In this document: piece after piece, positions 1 through 11,463 of the stretch
Numbering within the stretch: the first letter of the stretch is position 1
Layout of the letters: each line of letters begins with the position of its first letter
Assembly (NCBI GenBank): GCA_030268105.1
Contig: BSDZ01000103.1
Location: 1 to 64,000 of the forward strand
Direction: 5' to 3'
Source of the DNA: Volvox africanus
Lineage: Eukaryota > Chlorophyta > Chlorophyceae > Chlamydomonadales > Volvocaceae
Length of the DNA: 64,000 bases
Notes under the pieces: generated by a model
Told to the model about the DNA's origin: nothing
The model's database searches: none
Seen by the model: only the letters and a program-made list of their open reading frames with translations
Translations under genes and position numbers: made by a program

Positions 1-312
1 AACCCTAACCCTAAAACCCTAAAACCCTAAAACCCTAAAACCCTAAAACCCTAAAACCCTAAAACCCTAAAACCCTAAAACCCTAAAACCCTAAAACCCT
101 AAAACCCTAAAACCCTAAAACCCTAAAACCCTAAAACCCTAAAACCCTAAAACCCTAAAACCCTAAAACCCTAAAACCCTAAAAACCCTAAAACCCTAAA
201 ACCCTAAAAACCCTAAAAACCCATAAAACCCTAAACCCCTAAAACCCTAAACCCCTAAAACCCTAAAACCCTAAAACCCTAAAAACCTAAAACCCTAAAC
301 CCTAAAACCCTA
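1..312. repeat. Telomere, (CCCTAAAA)n, left chromosome end
   Basis: The first ~180 bases are almost pure CCCTAAAA (TTTTAGGG on the other strand). From about 180 to 312 the repeats degenerate: CCCTAAAAA, CCCATAAAA, CCCCTAAA and CCCTAA variants appear, as expected at the chromosome-proximal edge of a telomere. The first two units are the shorter CCCTAA type. TTTTAGGG is the telomere of Chlamydomonas and related green algae. The C-rich strand reading inward from base 1 is the orientation of a genuine left end. Confidence 0.96.
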
Positions 313-1390
313 AGGCGACAAGGGATGAGATATGAGATTGACCACGGGATGAGAACACCACGGGGATATGATGGAGGGGAGGGAGGCGGGAAAAGGGGGC
401 GGGGATCACTGGCGTGGAAAGGGGCGGGGGCGGCGTGCGGTGGTGGAAGCGTGAGAGGCGTGCTGTGCAAGGGAGGGTGGGGTGGCGTGCCGCGCAGTGG
501 GCGTGGCGTGCTGGGGAAGGGTGCGTGGACGGGGGACTGGGATGTAAGTGGGCACTATGGTACGATGATGTTACCTGTTTTGGCGTGCTCTAAAATGCGT
601 GACGTTTGGAACGTGCTTTTGGTGCCCCCATCTTGGCGCATGCAGGTGCATTGGAACAATCTGCAATGTGCGCTGTTGGTAAAAACACACGCAGGTAGTA
701 GGGCCGAACGGGGGACGGGGAGAGGGGCGGGGAGAGGGCAAGGGGACGGGGACTGGGGAGGGGCCCAAAAAGGGGAAAGGGGCGGAGCGCGTGGGCAGGG
801 TTTCTTACCGTAACAGCAGGGGGGTAATGTAACGGGGTTTTGCATGTTGTAAGATGCCAGACGTGTGGCATATGCTTTTGTTGTCCCCATCTTGGCGCCT
901 ATGCAGGTGCATATGGGGCAATCTGCAATGTGTGCTGGCAACAGACGCAGGTATGGCCAAACGGGGGACAAGGAGAGGGACGGGGACAGGCGAGGCTTGA
1001 CGGGGCCCGGGGCGGGTGCGGAGGGGGAAAGGGGCGGTCTGCGAGGGAAACAGGGGAGGCGGTCGTGGGCGGTCGTGGGTATAGCGTGCGGGGTATGGGG
1101 GTGGTGTGTGGGGGAAGGGGTCTCAAGCGGCGTGCGGGGAAAAAGGGCACGGCAATGGCGACGCGGCCATTGACAGTGACGGGGACGGCAATTATGGTAA
1201 CGCTGACAGGGAGGGATGGTGACGGGGACGGGGACTGCTACAGTGATGGCTACGGCGACAGGGAGGGGGAGGGGGAGAGCGTTACGTTGACAGCGGATAT
1301 GACGGCAATAATTTCGATGGAGAGGGGGACAATGTGACAGCATGGGGGTGGCAACAGGGAGGGGGGAGGGGGATGACGGAATGATGTAGG
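313..1390. repeat. G-rich subtelomeric zone with a diverged duplication
   Basis: Very G-rich on the plus strand, with many GGGG runs. Two related segments lie about 280 bases apart (roughly 560-760 and 835-975). They share a core running from a 'CCCCATCTTGGCGC' motif through 'CAATCTGCAATGTG' to 'CGAACGGGGGAC' or its variant. Open frames here lack codon structure or recognisable domains and reflect base composition. No gene is supported. Confidence 0.6.
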
Positions 1391-4300
1391 GTTATACTTT
1401 AGTGTGTGGTTTCCTATGTGGTGTGCGGAGCTGTATGTCGTGTGAAGTACGGGGTTGTGTGATTCGTGCCCTGTGTCGTGTGTGTTTTCGTTGTTGGTGT
1501 GCTGAGCTGTGGGTTGTGTGTGCTGCGGGGTCGTGTGGTTCGTGCCCTGTGTCGTGTGTGTTTTCGTATGTGGTGTGTGAGCTGTGTGTCGTGTGTGGTG
1601 CGGGGTCGTGTGGTTCGTGCCCCTTGTTGTGTGCGTTGTCGTATGCGGCATGTGGAGCTGTGTGTCGTGTGTGGTACGGGGTCGTGCGATTCGTGCCCTG
1701 TGTCGTGTGTGTTTTCGTATGTGGTGTGTGGAGCTGTGTGTCGTGTCGTGTGTGGTACGGGGTCGTGCGATTCGTACCCTGTGTCGTGTGTGTTTTCGTA
1801 TGTGGTGTGTGGAGCTGTGTGTCGTGTGTGGTGCGGGGTCGTGTGGTTCGTGCCCTGTGTTGTGTGCGTTGTCGTATGTGGTGTGTGGAGCTGTGTGTCG
1901 TGTCGTGTGTGGTACGGGGTCGTGCGATTCGTGCCCTGTGTCGTGTGTGTTTTCGTATGTGGTGTGTGGAGCTGTGTGTCGTGTGTGGTGCGGGGTCGTG
2001 TGGTTCGTGCCCTGTGTTGTGTGCGTTGTCGTATGCAGTATGTGGAGCTGTGTGTCGTGTCATGTGTCGTACGGGGTTGTGTGATTCGTGCCCTGTGTCG
2101 TGTGCGTTGTCGTATGCGGTATGTGGAGCTGTGTGTCGTGTGAAGTACGGGGTCGTGTGGTTCGTGCCCTGTGTCGTGTGTGTTTTCGTATGTGGTGTGT
2201 GGAGCTGTGTGTCGTGTGTGGTGCGGGGTCGGGTGGTTCGTGCCCTATGTTGTGTGCGTTGTCGTATGCGGCATGTGGAGCTGTGTTTCGTGTGTGGTAC
2301 GGGGTCGTGTGGTTCGTGCCCTGTGTCTTGTGTGTTTTCGTATGTGGTGTGTGGAGCTGTGTGTCGTGTGTGGTGCGGGGTCATGTGGTTCGTGCCCTAT
2401 GTTGTGTGCGTGGTCGTATGCGGTATGTGGAGCTGTGTTTCATGTGTGGTACGTGGTCGTGTGGTTCGTGCCCTGTGTCGTGTGTGTTTTCGTATGTGGT
2501 GTGTGGAACCGTGTGTCGTGTGTGGTGCGGGGCCTTTTGGTTTGTGCCCTGTCTCTTGTGTGTTTTCGTATGCGGTGTGTTGAACCGTGCGTCGTGTGTG
2601 GTGCGGGGTCGGGTGGTTCGTGCCCTATGTTGTGTGCGTTGTCGTATGCGGCATGTGGAGCTGTGTTTCGTGTGTGGTACGGGGTCGTGTGGTTCGTGCC
2701 CTGTGTCGTGTGTGTTTTCGTATGTGGTGTGTGGAGCTGTATGTCGTGTGAAGTACGGGGTCGTGTGGTTCGTGCCCTGTGTCGTGTGTGTTTTCGTATG
2801 TGGTGTGTGGAGCTGTGTGTCGTGTGTGGTGCGGGGTCGGGTGGTTCGTGCCCTATGTTGTGTGCGTTGTCGTATGCGGCATGTGGAGCTGTGTTTCGTG
2901 TGTGGTACGGGGTCGTGTGGTTCGTGCCCTGTGTCTTGTGTGTTTTCGTATGTGGTGTGTGGAGCTGTGTGTCGTGTGTGGTGCGGGGTCATGTGGTTCG
3001 TGCCCTGTGTTGTGTGCGTTGTCGTATGCAGTATGTGGAGCTGTGTGTCGTGTCGTGTGTGGTACGGGGTCGTGCGATTCGTGCCCTGTGTCGTGTGTGT
3101 TTTCGTATGTGGTGTGTGGAGCTGTATGTCGTGTGAAGTACGGGGTCGTGTGGTTCGTGCCCTGTGTCGTGTGTGTTTTCGTATGTGGTGTGTGGAGCTG
3201 TATGTCGTGTGAAGTACGGGGTCGTGTGGTTCGTGCCCTGTGTCGTGTGTGTTTTCGTATGTGGTGTGTGGAGCTGTGTGTCGTGTGTGGTGCGGGGTCG
3301 TGTGGTTCGTGCCCTATGTTGTGTGCGTGGTCGTATGCGGCATGTGGAGCTGTGTTTCGTGTGTGGTACGGGGTCGTGTGGTTCGTGCCCTGTGTCTTGT
3401 GTGTTTTCGTATGTGGTGTGTGGAGCTGTGTGTCGTGTGTGGTGCGGGGTCATGTGGTTCGTGCCCTGTGTTGTGTGCGTTGTCGTATGCGGTATGTGGA
3501 GCTGTGTGTCGTGTCGTGTGTGGTACGGGGTCGTGCGATTCGTGCCCTGTGTCGTGTGTGTTTTCGTATGTGGTGTGTGGAGCTGTATGTCGTGTGAAGT
3601 ACGGGGTCGTGTGGTTCGTGCCCTGTGTCGTGTGTGTTTTCGTATGTGGTGTGTGGAGCTGTGTGTCGTGTGTGGTGCGGGGTCGGGTGGTTCGTGCCCT
3701 ATGTTGTGTGCGTGGTCGTATGCGGCATGTGGAGCTGTGTTTCGTGTGTGGTACGGGGTCGTGTGGTTCGTGCCCTGTGTCTTGTGTGTTTTCGTATGTG
3801 GTGTGTGGAGCTGTGTGTCGTGTGTGGTGCGGGGTCATGTGGTTCGTGCCCTGTGTTGTGTGCGTTGTCGTATGCGGTATGTGGAGCTGTGTGTCCTGTC
3901 GTGTGTGGTGCGGGGTCATGTGGTTCGTTCCCTGTGTTGTGTGCGTTGTCGTATGCGGCATGTGGAGCTGTGTGTCGTGTCGTGTGTGGTACGGGGTCGT
4001 GCGATTCGTGCCCTGTGTCGTGTGTGTTTTCGTATGTGGTGTGTGGAGCTGTGTATCGTGTGTGGTGCGGGGTCGTGTGGTTCGTGCCGTGTGTCGTGTG
4101 TGTTTTCGTATGTGGTGTGTGGAGCTGTGTGTCGTGTGTGGTGCGGGGTCGTGTGGTTCGTGCCCTATGTTGTGTGCGTTGTCGTATGCGGCATGTGGAG
4201 CTGTGTTTCGTGTGTGGTACGGGGTCGTGTGGTTCGTGCCCTGTGTCTTGTGTGTTTTCGTATGTGGTGTGTGGAGCTGTGTGTCGTGTGTGGTGCGGGG

Positions 4301-4672
4301 TCATGTGGTTCGTGCCCTGTGTTGTGTGCGTTGTCGTATGCGGTATGTGGAGCTGTGTGTCGTGTCGTGTGTGGTACGGGGTCGTGCGATTCGTGCCCTG
4401 TGTCGTGTGTGTTTTCGTATGTGGTGTGTGGAGCTGTGTATCGTGTGTGGTGCGGGGTTGTGTGGTTCGTGCCCTGTGTCGTATGTGGTGTGTGGAACCG
4501 TGTGTCGTGTGTGGTGCGGGGCCTTTTGGTTTGTGCCCTGTCTCTTGTGTGTTTTCGTATGTGGTGTGTGGAGGGTCGTGTCGTGTGTAGTGCGGGGTCG
4601 TGTGGTTCGTGCCCTGTGTCTTGTGTGGGGTTGTATGTGGTGTGTGGAGCTGTGTGACGTGACGTGACGTTC
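1391..4672. repeat. 76/81-bp GT-rich minisatellite, about 42 copies
   Basis: The basic unit is 76 bp and contains the landmarks 'GGTTCGTGCCCTGTGT', 'GTTTTCGTATGTGG' and 'GGAGCTGTGTGTCG'. A common variant has an extra GTCGT (81 bp), and others replace the GTGTGGTGCGG part with GTGAAGTACGG. Because 76 and 81 are not multiples of three and the repeat lacks stops, overlapping long frames of V/C/R-rich peptide appear in several phases. These are artefacts. Variants are interspersed and partly alternate, indicating higher-order amplification. Confidence 0.93.
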
Positions 4673-5050
4673 GTGCCCTGTGTTGTTTGTCTTTGCGTAT
4701 TACCGATGGCCCGGGGGAGGGAGTACTGCGGGGATTATCTTATGGCGGGGGAGGGGACTGCGTGGTACGGTGGGGCGGGGGTTGGTGGGGTGGGAGTACT
4801 GCAGGGGGTATGGGGGAAGACATGTGCGGGGTATAGTTATGAGTACAGGGTGTGGAGAGGGTAAAACATACATAAAAAATAAAAAGAAAAATACTTGCCT
4901 GGCGTGGAATAGAAAAGAAAAAGTTATTATATGTGTTGGTGGGCACGTTTTTGTGCGGGTCTGGGTTGGGGCATGGCGGGGTATACGGCGGGGTATACGG
5001 CGGGGTTTAGCCGTATACCGTACACCTTGTCGCGATTGCGGCCCACATGA
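4673..5050. other. Unique subtelomeric spacer
   Basis: G-rich single-copy sequence up to about 4860, then an A-rich stretch and three short 'GGGGTATACGGC'-like repeats near 4977-5015. No coding region, RNA gene or repeat family is recognised. Confidence 0.4.
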
Positions 5051-5273
5051 AGTTCTCTTACTAGTCTTTTTGCACATTCGCTGCAATTGTCAGATATTTA
5101 TAGTATGGTATATAGCACACATTTTATCACTAATTGTAGGATTTTGTTGTCACGCCGCCATCTTTTGTGCCGCCGCAACAAAGTGCCACCCACAAGTAAG
5201 TCAAGCATTAGACATCCTCATTCTTACTCATATATTGTTAACAAAATCGTTGAATGCTAAATTGACGCCGCAG

Positions 5274-5370
5274 GAAAAGCTTCGTGTATTGGTGCGTCGC
5301 CATGGAGAGCATCAGAGGCGTCACGTCTCTGACGAGACGGCGAAATCGGTCTCTACACTGCGTCGACAAG
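5274..5370 (+). other. Candidate exon in subtelomeric module
   Basis: A 97-base segment preceded by CGCCGCAG and followed by GTAAAAG. It is preserved in all three module copies (also near 14753 and 21602). Coding capacity is unclear, and it could belong to a non-coding spliced RNA. Confidence 0.25.
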
Positions 5371-6159
5371 GTAAAAGTGGGACACAGTGGATGTAGTGAT
5401 GCGTGAAGGGACTGGGTCGACGTGGTGGCGTTGTGTTGTGGCGGCGCACTGGGATTGAGAATGGCGGCGGGACTCATAGCTATACGGGCTGCATGTAAAA
5501 AGAGGATCTAATAGTATTATGATGATGACAATAGCATGATAATCTATCCAATGAACAAATCTCTGTGCGTTTCCCTTGGGGCTGCTGCTACCCTGTTCCT
5601 CTGCTCGCTCCTTTAGGAATTCACCTCATTTAAGCCGCCATGGGCTTAACTTGGAAAGGGCTTCTGGTGGTAGTAGTATATTTACCGCTCCGTCCGTCGT
5701 AGCAACGCTGTTGTGGTTGCAGCTTCAGCCCACAGCTCTGATGCCTCGCCTGAAGGGATTTCTGGTGAGGAGGGGAGAGTGGCACGTAGGCGTGTGGGGT
5801 GTGTGGAGGGATCGGAGGATGGACGCAGGGAGGCTGACGCAGGGAGGCTGACGCAGTGGTGGTGGTGGTGGTCGTGGTGGTCGTCTTCGTCTCCTGTGTC
5901 TTCTTCTTCGACGTGGTGGTCGTCATTGTGGTGGTGGTGGTGGTGGCGGGCGAAGGGGTGACGGGTCTGTGTGTGTGTGGGGGGGTGAGGGACCGGGATT
6001 AGGCTGCAGGAGTGATATGAAACACGTGTGGTGGTGGAGGGGTCATTTGTTCAAGTTGAAAGGGATATTGCCGTACCGTGTTGATGTGCTTTGTGCCCCG
6101 GCATGTAAACATATGAACGTGTGTTTGTTCTTCGTGTTGTCTTTCCATGCTGTTTGTAG

Positions 6160-6192
6160 GAACACAGGGGAGACGCAGCAGCACATGCCCAG
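6160..6192 (+). other. Candidate 33-base microexon, copy 1
   Basis: A 33-base segment is bounded by a pyrimidine-rich tract ending TGTTTGTAG and a donor GTGAGG. The same bounded segment occurs at 15651-15683 and, in a more diverged context, at 11249-11281. In-frame length (11 codons) and conserved borders suggest splicing. No protein family is recognised. Confidence 0.3.
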
Positions 6193-6412
6193 GTGAGGAA
6201 AAGGGGGGGGGGGACAACATACTGGAACGGGGGTAATCTGCGGGAATACTTCAAGGTACATAATACATATGCATGTCAAGGGGCTACTCGTAGTGCGGGG
6301 TTTGCACACGGGCGTGTGGGGTGTTGGGGGGAGTGTGGACCGAAGCCCTCAGCACCACCTCTTGTCGTCTTCTTTGGGGATGTGGGCCGCATGGCCCATT
6401 CCGCAGTGTCAT

Positions 6413-7020
6413 AGGTCCACCAAGGGAAGGGGGGAGGGAGATGAACGGGGGGAGGGGGGAAGGAGACGATCAGGGATAGGGGGTAGGGAGACGATCAGGG
6501 GGACAGGGTAAGGAAACGAACAGGCGGACGGGGTAAGAAGACGAACATGGAAGAGGGTAGGGAGACGAACAGGGGAGGGGGTAGGGAGACAAACAGGGGG
6601 AGGGGGTAGGGAGACGAACAGGGGGAGGGGGGAGAGAGACGAACAGGGGGACGGGGTAAGGAGACGAACAGGGGGAGGGAGGAGGGAGACAATCAGGGGG
6701 AGGGGGGAAGGGAAACGAACAGGGGGAGGGGGGAGGGAGACGAACAGTTGGACGGGGAAGGGAGACGCACAGGGGGAGGGGGGAGGGAGACGAACAGGGG
6801 GAGGGGGGAGAGAGACGAACAGGGCGAGGGGGGAGGGAGACGAACAGGTTGACGGGGTAAGGAGACGAACAGGGGGAGGGGGTAGGGAGACGAACAGAAA
6901 GAGGGGCTTGGGGGGAAAGAGACATACAGGGGGACAGGGTAAGGAGACGAACAGGGGGACGGGGGGTAGGGAGACGAACAGTTGGACGGGGAAGGGAGAC
7001 GAACAAGGGAAGGGGGGAGG
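6413..7020. repeat. ~24-bp G-rich minisatellite
   Basis: About 24 imperfect copies of a ~24-bp unit with core GGGAGACGAACAGGGGGA. G runs on the plus strand give strong G-quadruplex potential. At 7020 the strand bias flips abruptly into the C-rich 16-bp repeat. Confidence 0.88.
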
Positions 7021-10000
7021 TCTGTCGGTCTGTCCCTCTGTCGGTCTGTCCCTCTGTCGGTCTGTCCCCCAGTTGGTCTGTCCCCCAGTTGGTCTGTCCC
7101 CCAGTTGGTCTGTCCCCCAGTTGGTCTGTCCCCCAGTTGGTCTGTCCCCCAGTTGGTCTGTCCCCCAGTTGGTCTGTCCCCCAGTTGGTCTGTCCCCCAG
7201 TTGGTCTGTCCCCCAGTTGGTCTGTCCCCCAGTTGGTCTGTCCCCCAGTTGGTCTGTCCCCCAGTTGGTCTGTCCCCCAGTTGGTCTGTCCCCCAGTTGG
7301 TCTGTCCCCCAGTTGGTCTGTCCCCCAGTTGGTCTGTCCCCCAGTTGGTCTGTCCCCCAGTTGGTCTGTCCCCCAGTTGGTCTGTCCCCCAGTTGGTCTG
7401 TCCCCCAGTTGGTCTGTCCCCCAGTTGGTCTGTCCCCCAGTTGGTCTGTCCCCCAGTTGGTCTGTCCCCCAGTTGGTCTGTCCCCCAGTTGGTCTGTCCC
7501 CCAGTTGGTCTGTCCCCCAGTTGGTCTGTCCCCCAGTTGGTCTGTCCCCCAGTTGGTCTGTCCCCCAGTTGGTCTGTCCCCCAGTTGGTCTGTCCCCCAG
7601 TTGGTCTGTCCCCCAGTTGGTCTGTCCCCCAGTTGGTCTGTCCCCCAGTTGGTCTGTCCCCCAGTTGGTCTGTCCCCCAGTTGGTCTGTCCCCCAGTTGG
7701 TCTGTCCCCCAGTTGGTCTGTCCCCCAGTTGGTCTGTCCCCCAGTTGGTCTGTCCCCCAGTTGGTCTGTCCCCCAGTTGGTCTGTCCCCCAGTTGGTCTG
7801 TCCCCCAGTTGGTCTGTCCCCCAGTTGGTCTGTCCCCCAGTTGGTCTGTCCCCCAGTTGGTCTGTCCCCCAGTTGGTCTGTCCCCCAGTTGGTCTGTCCC
7901 CCAGTTGGTCTGTCCCCCAGTTGGTCTGTCCCCCAGTTGGTCTGTCCCCCAGTTGGTCTGTCCCCCAGTTGGTCTGTCCCCCAGTTGGTCTGTCCCCCAG
8001 TTGGTCTGTCCCCCAGTTGGTCTGTCCCCCAGTTGGTCTGTCCCCCAGTTGGTCTGTCCCCCTGTGGGTCTGTCCCCCTGTGGGTCTGTCCCCCTGTGGG
8101 TCTGTCCCTCTGTGGGTCTGTCCCTCTGTCGGTCTGTCCCTCTGTCGGTCTGTCCCTCTGTCGGTCTGTCCCTCTGTTGGTCTGTCCCCCAGTTGGTCTG
8201 TGCCCCAGTTGGTCTGTCCCCCAGTTGGTCTGTCCCCCAGTTGGTCTGTCCCCCAGTTGGTCTGTCCCCCTGTGGGTCTGTCCCCCAGTTGGTCTGTCCC
8301 CCTGTGGGTCTGTCCCCCTGTGGGTCTGTCCCCCTGTGGGTCTGTCCCTCTGTGGGTCTGTCCCTCTGTGGGTCTGTCCCTCTGTCGGTCTGTCCCTCTG
8401 TCGGTCTGTCCCTCTGTCGGTCTGTCCCTCTGTCGGTCTGTCCCTCTGTTGGTCTGTCCCCCAGTTGGTCTGTCCCCCAGTTGGTCTGTCCCCCAGTTGG
8501 TCTGTCCCCCAGTTGGTCTGTCCCCCAGTTGGTCTGTCCCCCAGTTGGTCTGTCCCCCAGTTGGTCTGTCCCCCAGTTGGTCTGTCCCCCAGTTGGTCTG
8601 TCCCCCAGTTGGTCTGTCCCCCAGTTGGTCTGTCCCCCAGTTGGTCTGTCCCCCAGTTGGTCTGTCCCCCAGTTGGTCTGTCCCCCAGTTGGTCTGTCCC
8701 CCAGTTGGTCTGTCCCCCAGTTGGTCTGTCCCCCAGTTGGTCTGTCCCCCAGTTGGTCTGTCCCCCAGTTGGTCTGTCCCCCAGTTGGTCTGTCCCCCAG
8801 TTGGTCTGTCCCCCAGTTGGTCTGTCCCCCAGTTGGTCTGTCCCCCAGTTGGTCTGTCCCCCAGTTGGTCTGTCCCCCAGTTGGTCTGTCCCCCAGTTGG
8901 TCTGTCCCCCAGTTGGTCTGTCCCCCAGTTGGTCTGTCCCCCAGTTGGTCTGTCCCTATGTCGGTACGTCCCTATGTCGGTACGTCCCTATGTCGGTCTG
9001 TCCCTATGTCGGTCTGTCCCTATGTCGGTCTGTCCCTCTGTGGGTCTGTTCCCCAGTTGGTCTGTCCCTCTGTCGGTCTGTCCCTCTGTCGGTGTGTCCC
9101 TCTGTCGGTCTGTCCCCCAGTTGGTCTGTCCCCCAGTTGGTCTGTCCCCCAGTTGGTCTGTTCCCCAGTTGGTCTGTCCCCCAGTTGGTCTGTCCCCCAG
9201 TTGGTCTGTCCCCCAGTTGGTCTGTCCCCCAGTTGGTCTGTCCCCCAGTTGGTCTGTCCCCCAGTTGGTCTGTCCCCCAGTTGGTCTGTCCCCCAGTTGG
9301 TCTGTCCCCCAGTTGGTCTGTCCCCCAGTTGGTCTGTCCCCCAGTTGGTCTGTCCCCCAGTTGGTCTGTCCCCCAGTTGGTCTGTCCCCCAGTTGGTCTG
9401 TCCCCCAGTTGGTCTGTCCCCCAGTTGGTCTGTCCCCCAGTTGGTCTGTCCCCCTGTGGGTCTGTCCCCCAGTTGGTCTGTCCCCCAGTTGGTCTGTCCC
9501 CCAGTTGGTCTGTCCCCCAATTGGTCTGTCCCCCTGTGGGTCTGTCCCCCTGTGGGTCTGTCCCCCTGTGGGTCTGTCCCCCTGTGGGTCTGTCCCCCTG
9601 TGGGTCTGTCCCCCTGTGGGTCTGTCCCTCTGTGGGTCTGTCCCTCTGTGGGTCTGTCCCTCTGTGGGTCTGTCCCTCTGTGGGTCTGTCCCTCTGTGGG
9701 TCTGTCCCTCTGTGGGTCTGTCCCTCTGTCGGTCTGTCCCTCTGTGGGTCTGTCCCTCTGTGGGTCTGTCCCTCTGTCGGTCTGTCCCTCTGTCGGTCTG
9801 TCCCTCTGTCGGTCTGTCCCTCTGTCGGTCTGTCCCTCTGTCGGTCTGTCCCTCTGTCGGTCTGTCCCTCTGTTGGTCTGTCCCCCAGTTGATCTGTCCC
9901 TCTGTCGGTCTGTCCCTCTGTCGGTCTGTCCCTCTGTCGGTCTGTTCCCCAGTTGGTCTGTCCCCCAGTTGGTCTGTCCCCCTGTTGGTCTGTCCCCCTG

Positions 10001-11062
10001 TTGGTCTGTCCCTCTGTCGGTCTGTCCCCCAGTTGGTCTGTCCCCCAGTTGGTCTGTCCCCCATTTGGTCTGTCCCCCAGTTGGTCTGTCCCCCTGTTGG
10101 TCTGTCCCCCTGTTGGTCTGTCCCCCTGTTGGTCTGTCCCCCAGTTGGTCTGTCCCTCTGTCGGTCTGTCCCTCTGTCGGTCTGTCCCCCAGTTGGTCTG
10201 TCCCTATGTCGGTCTGTCCCCCAGTTGGTCTGTCCCCCAGTTGGTCTGTCCCCCTGATGGTCTGTCCCCAGTTGGTCTGTCCCTCTGTCGGTCTGTCCCC
10301 CAGTTGGTCTGTCCCCCAGTTGGTCTGTCCCTATGTCGGTCTGTCCCTATGTCGGTCTGTCCCCCAGTTGGTCTGTCCCCCAGTTGGTCTGTCCCCCAGT
10401 TGGTCTGTCCCCCAGTTGGTCTGTCCCCCAGTTGGTCTGTCCCCCAGTTGGTCTGTCCCCCAGTTGGTCTGTCCCCCAGTTGGTCTGTCCCCCAGTTGGT
10501 CTGTCCCCCAGTTGGTCTGTCCCCCAGTTGGTCTGTCCCCCAGTTGGTCTGTCCCCCAGTTGGTCTGTCCCGCTGTCGGTCTGTCCCTCTGTCGGTCTGT
10601 CCCCCAGTTGGTCTGTCCCCCAGTTGGTTTGTCCCCCCGTCGGTCTGTGCCCCCGTCGGTCTGTGCCCCCGTCGGTCTGTGCCCCCGTCGGTCTGTGCCC
10701 CCGTCGGTCTGTGCCCCCGTCGGTCTGTGCCCCCGTCGGTCTGTGCCCCCGTCGGTCTGTGCCCCCGTCGGTCTGTTCCCCCGTCGGTCTGTGCCCCCGT
10801 CGGTCTGTCCCCCCGTCGGTCTGTGCCCCCTTCGGTGTGTGCCCCCGTCGGTCTGTCCCCCCGTCGGTCTGTTCCCCCGTCGGTCTGTTCCCCCGTCGGT
10901 CTGTTCCCCCGTCGGTCTGTTCTCCCGTCGGTCTGTTCCCCCGTCGGTCTGTCCCCCCGTCGGTCTGTGCCCCCGTCGGTCTGTTCCCCCGTCGGTCTGT
11001 TCCCCCGTCGGTCTGTTCCCCCGTCGGTCTGTGCCCCCGTCGGTCTGTGCCCCCGTCGGTCT
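7021..11062. repeat. 16-bp minisatellite CTGTCCCCCAGTTGGT, ~250 copies
   Basis: Exact 16-bp period. Long homogeneous blocks of the CCCCCAGTTGG type (for example about 7065-8050 and 8455-8950) alternate with blocks of CCCCTGTGGG, CCCTCTGTCGG and CCCTATGTCGG types. The last ~430 bases are a GCCCCCGTCGG / TCCCCCGTCGG block. Since 16 is not a multiple of three and the unit has no stop, all three plus frames stay open for 1-1.3 thousand codons and encode the same 16-residue repeat (VCPPVGLSPSWSVPQL). This is a property of the repeat, not evidence of a gene. Confidence 0.96.
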
Positions 11063-11463
11063 TGGTGGTATTGGTTTAGTAGTGACGGCTCGAGATTAGG
11101 GTACAGGAATGATATGAATCTTGATATGTGTTTGGAGGGGGTTCTTGTTAGGGATATTGCATTACCATGAACATATGTTTTGTGCCCTGGCATGGAGGCA
11201 TATCAACGTGTGTTTGTTCTTCGTGTTGTCTTTCCTTGCTGTTTGTAGGAATACAGGGGAGACGCAGCAGCACATGCCCAGGTGAGAAGGGGGGAAACAG
11301 CAGAACGGAACAGGGGTAGTCGGCGGGTATAGATTTATATAACATGAGCCCTAAGCACCACCTCTTGTCGTCTTCTTTGGGGATGTGAGCCGCATGGCCC
11401 ATTCCGCAGTGTCATAGGTACACCAAGGGATGGGGGGAGGGGGAGAGATGCAGTAGGGGCGAG
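11063..11463 (+). repeat. Diverged fragment of the subtelomeric module
   Basis: Matches about 6000-6425 with scattered differences and a deletion. Shared landmarks are the 'GTTTGTTCTTCGTGTTGTC' tract, the candidate 33-base exon and the 'GTCTTCTTTGGGGATGTG' segment. It lies between two minisatellites. Confidence 0.75.
11249..11281 (+). other. Candidate 33-base microexon, diverged copy
   Basis: Same acceptor (TTTGTAG) and donor (GTGAGA) arrangement as at 6160-6192, with one base change inside. The flanking sequence has drifted more than the segment itself. Confidence 0.3.

Larger units (their letters stand above)
5051..6412 (+). repeat. Subtelomeric module, copy 1
   Basis: Nearly identical sequence recurs at about 14541-15847 and, truncated, at 21390-22314. 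It begins near a 'GCTGCAATTGTCAGATATTTAT' region and includes 'TCACGCCGCCATCTTTTGTG', a TGG/TCG-rich tract (about 5855-5955) and a G run near 6200. It contains splice-like signals: a GTAAGT donor near 5194, an acceptor CGCCGCAG before 5274, a donor GTAAAA at 5371, and a short exon-like segment at 6160-6192. No convincing protein is encoded. It may be a spliced non-coding subtelomeric transcript or part of a degenerate mobile element. Confidence 0.7.

Noticed and set aside
1..312. Apicomplexan (Theileria-like) origin, which also has TTTTAGGG telomeres
   Set aside because: Three chromodomain Ty3/gypsy elements and long minisatellites do not fit compact apicomplexan genomes; a green alga fits better, though this is not proven.
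1392..4667. Many overlapping cysteine/valine-rich frames
   Set aside because: Products of the 76/81-bp minisatellite; phases and starts vary freely and no domain is present.
6908..11099. Three very long plus-strand open frames (about 1,000-1,340 codons) and matching minus frames
   Set aside because: They are entirely a 16-bp tandem repeat without stops; the same peptide appears in all three phases, so they carry no coding signal.
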